Source: Microbacterium sp.
GTDB taxonomy: Bacteria; Actinomycetota; Actinomycetes; Actinomycetales; Microbacteriaceae
Length of the DNA stretch: 44,456 bases
Direction of reading: 5' to 3'
Assembly (NCBI GenBank): GCA_031177765.1
Contig: JAPSKH010000007.1
Location: 1-44,456, forward strand
Positions within the stretch are counted from its first letter, which is position 1. Each line of letters opens with the position of its first letter. The translations under genes were made by a program, and so were the position numbers. Under the pieces are notes generated by a model, which saw only the letters and a list, made by a program, of their open reading frames with translations, was not told the origin of the DNA and did not search any database. Positions 16,311 to 24,529 of the stretch are shown here, piece after piece.

Positions 16311-17348
16311 ATGCCCGAAACCGCTGCCCCACCGGCCAGCACCAAGGTGCTGTGGCTTGCGCGTCTGGAGTACCGGTTCCACGCGTGGCGTGAGCGGCGT
16401 GCGCGACGACGCGGCCAGAAGCCGACGGTCACGCCCTTCCCCGGGTACGCCGGGCCGGGCTGGGTACGGGTTCTCGGGCGGGTGATGATCGTCCCGCCGG
16501 GCAAGCAGACGGAGTCGGGCGAGTACGCCAGCGTCCGCGGCTGGCGCAGCTTCGTCGCCGTGCCGATCGGCTACGCCCAGGTCACCGTCCGGATCGGCGA
16601 CGTGGAGCACGTCGTCGTGGCCGACCGCGGCGGCGTCATCGACACGCGGCTTCCCGCTGATCTCGAGCCCGGCTGGCAGACCTTCACGATGACCGTCGAG
16701 GGCGGCGAGCCGGTCGAGACGCGGGTCTTCGTCGTCGGTCCGGACATCCGCTTCGGCATCGTGTCGGACGTGGACGACACGGTCATGGTGACCGCGCTCC
16801 CCCGTCCGCTGCTCGCGGCGTGGAACTCGTTCGTCGTCGACGAGCATGCCCGCCAGCCCGTGCCGGGCATGGCCGTGCTGCTGGAACGCGTCGTCCGGGA
16901 CAACCCGGGCGCTCCCGTGGTGTACCTCTCGACCGGCGCGTGGAACATCGCGCCGACCCTGATCCGCTTCCTCCGCCGGCACCTGTTCCCGCCCGGTGCG
17001 CTCCTGCTGACCGACTGGGGACCCACGCACGACCGCTGGTTCCGCAGCGGCAAGGGACACAAGCTGTCGAACCTCCGGCGGCTCGCTCAGGAATTCCCGC
17101 AGGTCAAGTGGCTGCTGATCGGCGACGACGGTCAGCACGACGACGAGATCTACACGACCTTCACCGACGAGCACCCCGAGAATGTGGTCGCCGTCGCGAT
17201 CCGACGCCTCTCCGCCACCGAGGCGGTGCTGGCTGGTGGTCGCACGGCGGTCAACGACCACGCCGCCGCAGCCGTGCCGTGGGTCAGCGACAGCGACGGC
17301 GCGGGGATCCTCGAGCGCCTGGAGGACGTCGGCGTCGTCGAGCGCTGA
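16311..17348 (+). CDS. App1-type phosphatidate phosphatase domain protein
   Basis: This 345-residue protein contains the App1 (DUF2183) catalytic domain. FGIVSDVDDTVMVTA carries the HAD-like DxDxT motif (Asp153, Asp155, Thr157). VYLSTGAWNIAPTLIRFLRR, LLTDWGPTHDRWFRSGKGHK and LLIGDDGQHDDEIY are the later HAD motifs. In yeast, App1 dephosphorylates phosphatidate; bacterial roles are inferred. The N-terminus is basic (ARLEYRFHAWRERRARRRG) and there is no signal peptide. It lies 4 bp after the DedA gene, so lipid head-group metabolism or transport is a plausible common theme. ATG 16311 is chosen; GTG 16308 is an adjacent alternative. Confidence 0.87.
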   Translation: MPETAAPPASTKVLWLARLEYRFHAWRERRARRRGQKPTVTPFPGYAGPGWVRVLGRVMIVPPGKQTESGEYASVRGWRSFVAVPIGYAQVTVRIGDVEHVVVADRGGVIDTRLPADLEPGWQTFTMTVEGGEPVETRVFVVGPDIRFGIVSDVDDTVMVTALPRPLLAAWNSFVVDEHARQPVPGMAVLLERVVRDNPGAPVVYLSTGAWNIAPTLIRFLRRHLFPPGALLLTDWGPTHDRWFRSGKGHKLSNLRRLAQEFPQVKWLLIGDDGQHDDEIYTTFTDEHPENVVAVAIRRLSATEAVLAGGRTAVNDHAAAAVPWVSDSDGAGILERLEDVGVVER

Positions 17349-17364
17349 CGTCCGCACCCGCGCG

Positions 17365-17370
17365 TAGGCT
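17365..17370 (+). promoter_or_regulatory. -10 hexamer TAGGCT for the SRAP gene
   Basis: TAGGCT lies 6 nt before the ATG at 17377, as expected for leaderless transcription. Confidence 0.5.
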
Positions 17371-17376
17371 GGCCGC

Positions 17377-18090
17377 ATGTGCGGACGCTTCGTGGTGGCA
17401 AATGCCGGATCCGAGCTCGTCGGCGTGCTGCGGGTCGACGTGGAGGGCGATGATCTCCCCCAGCCGTCCTACAACGTCGCGCCGACCGATCGCGTGGCCA
17501 TCGTGATGGATTCCACCAAGACCGATCCCCCCACCCGGCGGCTGGAGGCCGCGCGGTGGGGGCTCGTGCCGGGCTGGGCCAAGGACCCGAAGATCGGCGC
17601 GCGGGCCTTCAACGCGCGCGCCGAGGAGCTCGAGGACAAGCCGATGTTCCGCTCGGCTCTCGAGAAGCGGCGGGCCGTGGTCCCGACATCCGGGTACTAC
17701 GAGTGGAAAGCCGGGGACGGCGGCAAGGTTCCGCACTTCATCCACCCCGCCGACGGTGAGCCCCTCTTCCTGGCCGGGCTGTACGAGTGGTGGCGCGACA
17801 AGACGAAGCAGGACGACGATCCGGACCGCTGGCTGCTGAGCTTCACCATCCTCACGCGCGACTCGATCGGGCGGCTGGGCTCCATCCACGACCGCATGCC
17901 GCTGTTCCTGGATCCCGACCACGCCGACGCATGGCTCGATCCGACCACCGACAATGTCCGAGACGTGCTCGACGCGGCGATCGACGCGGCACCGGCCCTG
18001 GCCGACACGCTCGACGACCACGTCGTGTCGAAGGCGGTGGGGAATGTCCGGAACAACTCCCCCGAGCTGATCGAACCCGTCGAGGACTGA
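17377..18090 (+). CDS. SRAP domain protein (YedK/HMCES-like)
   Basis: This 237-residue SOS response-associated peptidase-family protein starts with the required catalytic Cys2 (MCGRF). It has SYNVAPTD with Asn33, TSGYYEWK with Glu108, and GSIHDRMP with His170. These are the residues by which YedK/HMCES forms a stable thiazolidine crosslink to abasic sites in single-stranded DNA. Length is typical. The protein therefore most likely shields abasic lesions at replication forks. The ATG is fixed by the need for Cys at position 2 and by TAGGCT 6 nt upstream. It is probably a single-gene transcript, with the next gene having its own hexamer 42 bp on. Confidence 0.93.
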   Translation: MCGRFVVANAGSELVGVLRVDVEGDDLPQPSYNVAPTDRVAIVMDSTKTDPPTRRLEAARWGLVPGWAKDPKIGARAFNARAEELEDKPMFRSALEKRRAVVPTSGYYEWKAGDGGKVPHFIHPADGEPLFLAGLYEWWRDKTKQDDDPDRWLLSFTILTRDSIGRLGSIHDRMPLFLDPDHADAWLDPTTDNVRDVLDAAIDAAPALADTLDDHVVSKAVGNVRNNSPELIEPVED

Positions 18091-18129
18091 AGGGCCATCG
18101 ACCCGCGGCACCGCCCCGACCGGTCCGCG

Positions 18130-18135
18130 TATCCT
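18130..18135 (+). promoter_or_regulatory. -10 hexamer TATCCT for the gene at 18142
   Basis: TATCCT lies 6 nt before the GTG at 18142, a leaderless arrangement. Confidence 0.45.
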
Positions 18136-18141
18136 CGTACG

Positions 18142-19011
18142 GTGACGCAGGCTCCCGTGACGACGGTGCTTCCGGCGCCCGAGTGGCGCGCGTATGAGCA
18201 GGCGCACATCGCGCGCGCCGATGAGCTCACACGGGCACACCGCGAGCGCGCCGCGCGCCGGGAAGCGCACCCCGTCGAAGACTTCCTGTTCACCTACTAC
18301 TCGTACAAGCCGTCCGTGCTGCGGCGGTGGCATCCCGGTGCGCACATCGAGCTGGCGGACGCCGCAGATCACCCACGAGCGGGGTGGCGCTGGTACCGCA
18401 GCGGCTTCGCGCCGGATTCCGTGACGGTGGACGCCGCGACGTTCCACCGCGATCGCGACGCGCTGATCCGTGCCGTCGGCGGCATCCTGCGCGCCACGGC
18501 CCGTCGTCCTGCCGGCTTCGGCTGCTTCGGGCTGCATGAATGGGCGATGGTGTACCGGCAGCGGGAGCACCGTCATCCGGTGCCGCTGCGCCTCGGACAG
18601 GACGGCACCGATGCCGTCGTGGAGGCGCACGAGCTGCGGTGCACCCACTTCGATGCGTTCCGCTTCTTCACACCCGCGGCCGCGCCGCGCAACCGCACGA
18701 CACCGACGCGGGACCTTCAGCCGTCCCTGGAGCAGCCGGGATGCCTCCACGCCGGAATGGATCTGTACAAGTGGGCGGTGAAGCTCGGTCCGCTCGTGCC
18801 CGGTGAGGTGCTGCTGGATGCCTTCGAACTGGCACGCGACATCCGCGTGCTCGACATGCGCGCATCCCCATACGACCTGAGCGACTGGGGCTACCGGCCC
18901 GTCCTGATCGAGACCCCCGAGGGGAAGGCAGAGTACGTGCGGGAGCAGCGCGGCTTCGCCGCGCGAGGACAGGCCGTACGCGCGCGGCTTCTCGCCGCTC
19001 TGGAGATCTGA
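18142..19011 (+). CDS. Conserved actinobacterial protein, often labelled 3-methyladenine DNA glycosylase
   Basis: This 289-residue soluble protein has a helical, Arg-rich N-terminus (WRAYEQAHIARADELTRAHR). A conserved block HPVEDFLFTYYSYKPSVLRR comes next, then GFGCFGLHEWAMVYR, ELRCTHFDAFRFFTP and a QPGCLHAGMDLYKWAVKLGP segment. From memory, close relatives in Microbacteriaceae are annotated as 3-methyladenine DNA glycosylases. I see no HhH-GPD motif or other clear glycosylase signature, so that label is unproven. The conserved His/Cys/Asp-rich clusters suggest an enzyme or metal protein. It follows the SRAP abasic-site gene, which is compatible with DNA repair but is not proof. It converges with the GH3 gene, with 1 bp between the stops. 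Confidence 0.6.
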   Translation: MTQAPVTTVLPAPEWRAYEQAHIARADELTRAHRERAARREAHPVEDFLFTYYSYKPSVLRRWHPGAHIELADAADHPRAGWRWYRSGFAPDSVTVDAATFHRDRDALIRAVGGILRATARRPAGFGCFGLHEWAMVYRQREHRHPVPLRLGQDGTDAVVEAHELRCTHFDAFRFFTPAAAPRNRTTPTRDLQPSLEQPGCLHAGMDLYKWAVKLGPLVPGEVLLDAFELARDIRVLDMRASPYDLSDWGYRPVLIETPEGKAEYVREQRGFAARGQAVRARLLAALEI

Positions 19012-19012
19012 C

Positions 19013-20218
19013 TCAGCCGACCGGCTCGCAGTCGGAGCAGGGCACGAGGCTCCGGCCCTCCGCTGCCAGCCCGAGTCGCAAGGCGGCCACGCGCTCGGCA
19101 GCCTCGGTCAGTCGCTCCTCGGGGAGCGTGCCTGCATCCACGGCGGCCACGATGCCGTCGACCGTGCGCGGTGCCGTCTCGGGGGTCGATGACACGACGG
19201 TGAGAACCAGGTCGCTGCCGGCGGCGAGGGCGGCGACCGCGTTGGCGACCGGGTCGGCATACGCAGCGACCCCCGACGCCTGGAGCATCCCGAGGTCGTC
19301 GGTGACCGCCACGCCGTCGAAGCCGAGCTCGTCGCGCGCGATGCGATGCCACGTCGCCGAGAGGCTGGCCGGAACGGTGTCGATCGCGGTGTAGGAGAGA
19401 TGACCGAACATCAGCAGGGGCGCTCCGGCGTCGATCCCCGATGCGAACGGCAGTGCCGCCGTGCTCTGCCATTGCGCCTTCGGCATCCCCGTGGCAGGGA
19501 TCACGCGATGCGAGTCGCCGGGCGCGGCACCGTGTCCAGGGAAGTGCTTGAGCGTCGAGAGCGCGACGCCGGCTTCGCCGTGCACCGCCGCGGCGACCCG
19601 CTCCGCGGCCGCCGCGGGGTTCGTGCCGAGCGCTCGGCGATAGATGAACGACGAGGCGTCGGCCGTCTCATCGGCGACGATGCCGAAGTTCACGCCGATG
19701 CCGGCGCGACGTACCAGCGCGGCCCGCGCGGCGAACGCCGCCTGAGCCTGATCCGGCGGCGCATCCTTGAGGGTGCGGGCCGAGGGGAACCCGTCCCACG
19801 GCAGCCGCGACACGTCCCCGCCTTCCTGGTCGATCGCCACGAGCGGCGGGAACGCCGGGTCGAGGGTGAGACTGGCCGTCAGCTCGCGCAGCGCCGCCTC
19901 CCCCGACGGCACGTTCGCGCCCATGAGGATGAACCCGCCGATGCCCGTGGACTCCATGTACGCGCGCAGTGCGCCGACGTCCGTGGTCGGGATGTGTCCC
20001 ATCACGACGCTCGCGGCACGTTCACGCACCGTCATGGTCGCGACCACCCTCGCAGCGGCGGCAGCGACGTCCTCCGCGGCCGCCGGCTGCACCCGCACGG
20101 GCCCCGGTGCGCCACCGGGCTCCGGGGCTTCGGCCGCTCCGGCAGCCGGCGTAGCGCCCGCACCGGCGGCCAGGGCCAGCGCCGCCGTGAGCACGAAAAG
20201 GCGGCGCAGCGTTCTCAT
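19013..20218 (-). CDS. GH3 beta-N-acetylhexosaminidase, exported
   Basis: This 401-residue protein has an N-terminal Sec signal peptide (MRTLRRLFVLTAALALAAG, then ATPAAGAAEA). The GH3 catalytic domain includes PPLVAIDQEGGDVSRLP, TLKHFPGHGAAPGDSHR (the KHFPGHG motif with the catalytic His loop) and GVAVTDDLGM (nucleophile Asp). This is the NagZ-like subgroup, which removes N-acetylglucosamine from muropeptides or chitin fragments. Because it is exported, turnover of its own wall or external glycans is likely, rather than cytoplasmic recycling as in E. coli NagZ. TAGGCT lies 6 nt before the ATG. It converges with the gene at 18142. Confidence 0.9.
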   Translation of the reverse strand: MRTLRRLFVLTAALALAAGAGATPAAGAAEAPEPGGAPGPVRVQPAAAEDVAAAAARVVATMTVRERAASVVMGHIPTTDVGALRAYMESTGIGGFILMGANVPSGEAALRELTASLTLDPAFPPLVAIDQEGGDVSRLPWDGFPSARTLKDAPPDQAQAAFAARAALVRRAGIGVNFGIVADETADASSFIYRRALGTNPAAAAERVAAAVHGEAGVALSTLKHFPGHGAAPGDSHRVIPATGMPKAQWQSTAALPFASGIDAGAPLLMFGHLSYTAIDTVPASLSATWHRIARDELGFDGVAVTDDLGMLQASGVAAYADPVANAVAALAAGSDLVLTVVSSTPETAPRTVDGIVAAVDAGTLPEERLTEAAERVAALRLGLAAEGRSLVPCSDCEPVG

Positions 20219-20224
20219 CCCGCC

Positions 20225-20230
20225 AGCCTA
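20225..20230 (-). promoter_or_regulatory. -10 hexamer TAGGCT for the GH3 gene
   Basis: TAGGCT on the minus strand lies 6 nt before the ATG at 20218, as expected for leaderless transcription. Confidence 0.5.
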
Positions 20231-20284
20231 GGCGCCTCGGTGCGGGACTGCTCGTGGCGGGGCGACGACGGTCGCGCGACCACG

Positions 20285-21469
20285 TCACGGCTCCGGGCTG
20301 AGCTCGAGCCGGAGAAGCAGATCGTCGCCCTGACGCGGTGCGCCGCGCCCGTCGGTGTTGCTGGTCAGCAGCCACAGGGAGCCGTCCGGGGCGATGACGG
20401 CATCGCGCAGCCGGCCGTGCGCACCTTCCAGCGTCGAAGCCGGGGAGGCCGTCGGCTCCCCGCCGCGCGTGTCGACCATCCACAGCCGCTCGCCTCGGAG
20501 GCCGGCGACGAAGACCGTCCCGCCGCGTGCGGCGATCCCGCTCGGGCTGGCGTCGCGCGTGGACCACGTCGCGACCGGGTCGGTCAGCCCTGGTTCGCCG
20601 GCAGCGCCTTCCACGAGCGGCCAGCCGTAGTTCCCACCGGGCTCGATGCGGTTCAGCTCGTCCCACGTGTTCTGACCGAACTCGCTGGCCCACATGACGC
20701 CGTCTTCGGTCCACGCGATTCCCTGCACGTTGCGGTGGCCGATGGACCACACCTCGCTGCCCCACGGGTTGCCCGGCGCCGGGGCGCCGTCCGCGGTGAC
20801 CCGCAGGATCTTCCCGCCGAGGGATCCGGCATCCTGCGCGGCACCCCGCTGCTGCGCGTCCCCCGTCGTGACGTAGAGGAACCCGTCGGGGCCGAAGGCG
20901 ATGCGGCCGCCGTCGTGCGTGCTCGCTCGCGGGATGCCGGAGAGCACGATCTCGGCCCCGCCGAGACCGAGCGCTCCGGGCCGGCCGGTCAGCGGCATCC
21001 GGACCACGCGGTTGTCGTCACGGGCGCCGAAGTAGGCGTACAGGAAGGCGCCGTCGGACTCGTCGTCGAGGAGGGCGAGACCGTGCAGCCCTGCCTCGCC
21101 GCCGGAGGCGACGCCCTCGACGGTGCCGGCCGTGCGCAGCGCGCCGTCCGGAGTGAGCTCGAGGACCCGCCCGTCGTCGCGCTGGGAGATCAGTGCTCCG
21201 CCGGACACCAGCGGCACGACCGACCACGGGGCGGCCAGTCCCGAGGCCAGCGTCGAGACCCGTTCCGGCGACGGTCGCCACCACGCCGCCTCGGTCGCGG
21301 TCGGAGTGACCGAGGGAGCGCTGGTCGGTGTCGTGGGAGTCTCACGCGCCGGCGCCGGCGCCGGCGCCGGGGAGCGGCGCGACGCGTCCGGCGGGCCGCA
21401 GCCCGATGCTGCGGTCAGCGCGACGACGAGGATCGCAGCCGCCGCGGCAGCCCGGAGCCGCACCGTCAT
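20285..21469 (-). CDS. PQQ-dependent sugar dehydrogenase-like lipoprotein
   Basis: This 394-residue protein belongs to the soluble glucose/sorbosone dehydrogenase beta-propeller family. Visible blocks are GLAAPWSVVPLVSGGALISQ, GEAGLHGLALLDD, GRIAFGPDGFLYVTTGDAQQ, SIGHRNVQGIAWTEDGVMWA and EPGGNYGWPLVEG. The N-terminus is a lipoprotein-like signal with ALTAASGC, Cys24 being the likely lipidated residue, then a Pro/Ala/Thr-rich linker. It would oxidise sugars outside the membrane if PQQ is available; no PQQ synthesis genes lie in this window. The ATG at 21469 overlaps the VOC gene stop as ATGA. The open frame extends further upstream but is low-complexity Arg/Pro sequence, so the inner ATG is chosen. 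Confidence 0.87.
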   Translation of the reverse strand: MTVRLRAAAAAAILVVALTAASGCGPPDASRRSPAPAPAPARETPTTPTSAPSVTPTATEAAWWRPSPERVSTLASGLAAPWSVVPLVSGGALISQRDDGRVLELTPDGALRTAGTVEGVASGGEAGLHGLALLDDESDGAFLYAYFGARDDNRVVRMPLTGRPGALGLGGAEIVLSGIPRASTHDGGRIAFGPDGFLYVTTGDAQQRGAAQDAGSLGGKILRVTADGAPAPGNPWGSEVWSIGHRNVQGIAWTEDGVMWASEFGQNTWDELNRIEPGGNYGWPLVEGAAGEPGLTDPVATWSTRDASPSGIAARGGTVFVAGLRGERLWMVDTRGGEPTASPASTLEGAHGRLRDAVIAPDGSLWLLTSNTDGRGAPRQGDDLLLRLELSPEP

Positions 21470-21945
21470 ATCGAGCCCGCGGCGGCGGCCTCCAGCGCCG
21501 CCAGGTCGATCCGCCGCATGCGGAGCATCGCCTGCACACACCGGTGGGCGACGTCCATGTCGGGATGGCGGATCAGCTCCACGAGGCGGTCGGGGATGAT
21601 CTGCCATGACAGGCCCCAGCGGTCCTTGAGCCACCCGCAGGGCTGCTCCTGGCCGCCGTCGGCGGTCAGCGCCTCCCAGTAGGTGTCGACCTCGGTCTGG
21701 GTCGCGCACGACACGTACAGCGAGATGGCCTCGGTGAACGGGAACTGCGGCCCGGCGTCCATCGCGTAGTAGTCGCGTCCGGCGAGCCGGAAGTGCAGGT
21801 GCATCACCTTGCCCCCCATCCCGGGGACTTCAGCGGGATAGCGGTCGAGCGAGACGATCTCCGATCCGGGGATGAGGCCGGTGTAGAACCTGACGGCCTC
21901 CTCGGCGGCGTCATCGAACCACAGGAACGGTGTCACAGCGCTCAT
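21466..21945 (-). CDS. VOC family protein (PhnB / 3-demethylubiquinone methyltransferase-like fold)
   Basis: This 159-residue protein starts MSAVTPFLWFDDAAEEAVRF and contains the glyoxalase-like PF06983-type pattern. GSEIVSLDRYP and GKVMHLHFRLAGRDYYAMDA come first, then DTYWEALTADGG and GWLKDRWGLSWQIIPDRL. Such VOC proteins bind metals or small molecules, and their precise substrates are rarely known; methyltransferase activity is only a historical label. ATG 21945 is preferred over the ATG at 21966 because GAGAAGG lies at ribosome-binding distance upstream. Its stop overlaps the ATG of the sugar dehydrogenase (ATGA), so the two are co-translated. Confidence 0.85.
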   Translation of the reverse strand: MSAVTPFLWFDDAAEEAVRFYTGLIPGSEIVSLDRYPAEVPGMGGKVMHLHFRLAGRDYYAMDAGPQFPFTEAISLYVSCATQTEVDTYWEALTADGGQEQPCGWLKDRWGLSWQIIPDRLVELIRHPDMDVAHRCVQAMLRMRRIDLAALEAAAAGSI

Positions 21946-21990
21946 GCGTTCACCCTTCTCCCCCACCGGACGAGCCGCAACCGGTCCGCT

Positions 21991-24378
21991 TCAGCGCCAC
22001 GCGGAAGCAACGTTCGCCGGCTGCTGCGCGAGCAGCTCCCGCGGCGCGCGGCCTTTCGGCTGCGACGGCGCCGGTCCTGGGTCCGGCAGCTCCGGCGTCG
22101 CAAGCGTCTGCGGAACACCGGGCACGAGCACCGCCACCTCGTCGAAGTGGCCGATCGTCAGCGGCGGGCCCGCGTCGATCCTGTACGTGGTCGCGTCAGG
22201 GGTCACCTCGACGCGCAGGATGCGGCCCTCCAGGCGCACGCCGAAGGACATGGCTGTCAGGGGCTCCGCCAGCCGCGGGGCGAATCGCAGGCCTGCCGCG
22301 GTCTCCCGCATGCCGCCGAACCCGCTGACGAGCGTCGTCCACACTCCGGCGAGCGCAGCCACATGCAGGCCGTCGTCGATGTCGTCGCGGAGGTCGTCCA
22401 GGTCGATCGTGGCCGCTTCCCGCAGGTAGTCCATGGCGAGGTCGAGATGGCCGACCCACGCGGCGACCACGGCCTGCGCGGCCGAGGAGAGCGAGGAGTC
22501 CCGGACGGTGAGCTGCTCGTAGTACGCGAACGCGCGCGCCGTCTCCTCCGCGGTGAACGACTCGTGCGCGAACTGCAGCGCCAGGACGAGGTCCGCCTGC
22601 TTCACGACCTGCTTGCGGTACAGGTCGAAGTACGGGAAGTGGTCGTGCAGCGGATACTGCTCGGGTGCCGTGGCGTCGAAGTTCCAGCGCTCCCGCTCCG
22701 TGAAGCCCGCCGACTGCTGATGCACGCCTCGCTCGACATCGAACGGCACGGCCATCGCGTCGGCGGTGAGGGTCCACGCCGCGATCTCATCCTGATCGAC
22801 GCCGAGCGCGTCCGCCCGGTCGGGGTGGCGACGCGCCATCGCCGCGGCACCTCGCAGATTGCGCTGAGCCATCAGATTGGTGAAGACGTTGTCGTTCACC
22901 ATCGCCGAGTACTCATCGGGTCCGGTCACGCCGTCGATGTGGAAGACGGCGTTCTCGTCCCATCGGCCCAGAGCCACCCACAGCCGGGCGGTCTCGATGA
23001 GCAGCTCGATGCCGGCGTCGCGCTCGAACTCCCTGTCGCCGGTCGCCGCCGTGTACCGCAGCACGGCGTCGGCGATGTCCGCGTTGACGTGGAAGGCGAT
23101 CGTGCCGGCCGGCCAGTAGCCCGAGCACTCGCGTCCGTCGATCGTCCGCCAGGGGAACGCCGCTCCTGCGAGATGGAGCTGCTCGGCCCGCTGACGCGCA
23201 CGATCCAGCGTGGCGTGCCGCCAGCGCAGGGCCTCCCGCGCGGCCTCGGGCAGGGTGTACGTGAGCACGGGAAGGACGTACGCTTCGGCATCCCAGAACG
23301 TGTGTCCCTCGTACCCGGGACCGGTGAGACCCTTGCCTGGAATCGACCGCATCTCGGCGCGCGCGGCCGACTGCAGCACCTGGAACAGCGCGAAGCGCAC
23401 CGCCTGCTGCAGGCGCGCGTCACCCTCGACCGTCACATCCGCGCAGGCCCAGAACCGGTCGAGGTACTCTCGCTGCTGGCGGCAGAGATCGTCCCACCCG
23501 AGGTTGACCGCCGTCGCGAGGTTCGCCTCGACACGATCGCGCAGGGCGCCTTCACTCAGTGACCGCGACCACTCGTGCCCCACCGTCTTCACGATCCGCA
23601 GCGGCACGCCCGGCCTCACCCGCGCGGTGATCGTGGTGCGGGTCAGGTCCTCGGTGGCCTCGGTCGTGAGGGCGACATGCTCGCCGTCGACGGCGTGGTC
23701 CATCGCGACGGCGACGTCGATGCGGCTGCGCCTCGTGCGGTGGAGCACGGTGGCGCGGGACCCCGCGACATGCTGCGCCACCGGTTCGAGCGGCCGGTTC
23801 AGCGGGCCCTGGACGCGGTCGTCGTGGTGCACCTTCGGCAGCGGCTCATTCGCGACGATGTCCGACAGCACCGTCACGTCGACCGGGCCGCTCGTGGCGG
23901 TCACGACGTATTCGATCGCGGCGACGCAGCGGTGCGTCAGCGAGACGAGGCGTGTCGAACGGATGTCGACCGAGCGGCCGGCGGGTGAGATCCACGACAC
24001 ATCACGCCGCAGGGTCCCCGAGCGGAAGTCGAGGTGCTGGCGGTGCTGCTCCAGGCGCCCCGCGCGGATGTCGAACGGCTCGTCATCCACGAGCAGCCGG
24101 ATGACGGAGCCGTCCGGCACGTTGATGACGCTCTGGCCGGCGTCCGGATAGCCGTAGCCGCCCTCGGCGTACGGCATCGGATGTTCCTCGAACACCCCGT
24201 TCAGGTACGTACCGGGCACCTCGCACGGATCGCCCTCGTCGACCACGCCGCGCCAGCCCACGTGCCCGTTGGACAGGGCGAACACCGACTCGCGCCGCGC
24301 CAGGCGCGCCTGGTCCCGAGTGGACCACCCGATTCCCCACGGGGAGACGTCGAACGCATCGTCACGACCAGCCGGCAT
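21991..24378 (-). CDS. Glycoside hydrolase family 65 phosphorylase
   Basis: This 795-residue protein has the full GH65 layout. An N-terminal beta-sandwich opens with ESVFALSNGHVGWRG and YLNGVFEEHPMPYAEGGYG. The (alpha/alpha)6 catalytic barrel has KGLTGPGYEGHTFWDAEAYV and VTGPDEYSAMVNDN, with general acid Glu489. A DLYRKQVVKQADLVLALQF segment near the phosphate site and a C-terminal beta domain complete it. GH65 enzymes reversibly phosphorolyse maltose, trehalose, kojibiose or nigerose to glucose plus beta-glucose 1-phosphate; the specificity cannot be read reliably. The usual neighbour, beta-phosphoglucomutase, is absent. GAGAAT 6 nt before the ATG is a weak leaderless-type hexamer. It may share a transcript with the VOC and dehydrogenase genes. 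Confidence 0.92.
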   Translation of the reverse strand: MPAGRDDAFDVSPWGIGWSTRDQARLARRESVFALSNGHVGWRGVVDEGDPCEVPGTYLNGVFEEHPMPYAEGGYGYPDAGQSVINVPDGSVIRLLVDDEPFDIRAGRLEQHRQHLDFRSGTLRRDVSWISPAGRSVDIRSTRLVSLTHRCVAAIEYVVTATSGPVDVTVLSDIVANEPLPKVHHDDRVQGPLNRPLEPVAQHVAGSRATVLHRTRRSRIDVAVAMDHAVDGEHVALTTEATEDLTRTTITARVRPGVPLRIVKTVGHEWSRSLSEGALRDRVEANLATAVNLGWDDLCRQQREYLDRFWACADVTVEGDARLQQAVRFALFQVLQSAARAEMRSIPGKGLTGPGYEGHTFWDAEAYVLPVLTYTLPEAAREALRWRHATLDRARQRAEQLHLAGAAFPWRTIDGRECSGYWPAGTIAFHVNADIADAVLRYTAATGDREFERDAGIELLIETARLWVALGRWDENAVFHIDGVTGPDEYSAMVNDNVFTNLMAQRNLRGAAAMARRHPDRADALGVDQDEIAAWTLTADAMAVPFDVERGVHQQSAGFTERERWNFDATAPEQYPLHDHFPYFDLYRKQVVKQADLVLALQFAHESFTAEETARAFAYYEQLTVRDSSLSSAAQAVVAAWVGHLDLAMDYLREAATIDLDDLRDDIDDGLHVAALAGVWTTLVSGFGGMRETAAGLRFAPRLAEPLTAMSFGVRLEGRILRVEVTPDATTYRIDAGPPLTIGHFDEVAVLVPGVPQTLATPELPDPGPAPSQPKGRAPRELLAQQPANVASAWR

Positions 24379-24435
24379 AGTGCCATTCTCCGATGCCGCC
24401 GCAGCACGACCGGAGCACTTGCGTGCCAGGCGGTG

Positions 24436-24488
24436 CCTCCGTTAGGGAGCGGGAAGGTCGACGCGGCCCGCTCCTGAACCCGCGGAGG
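24436..24488. repeat. Nested inverted repeats between the GH65 and membrane-protein genes
   Basis: CCTCCG (24436–24441) pairs with CGGAGG (24483–24488). Inside it GGAGCGGG (24446–24453) pairs with CCCGCTCC (24467–24474). On the minus strand it lies just downstream of the gene at 24530–25087 and could stabilise or end its transcript, though there is no T-run. Confidence 0.5.
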
Positions 24489-24529
24489 TGTCGTGGGGCT
24501 GTGCTCCTCGAGCGTCGCGGCTCGTCGCG

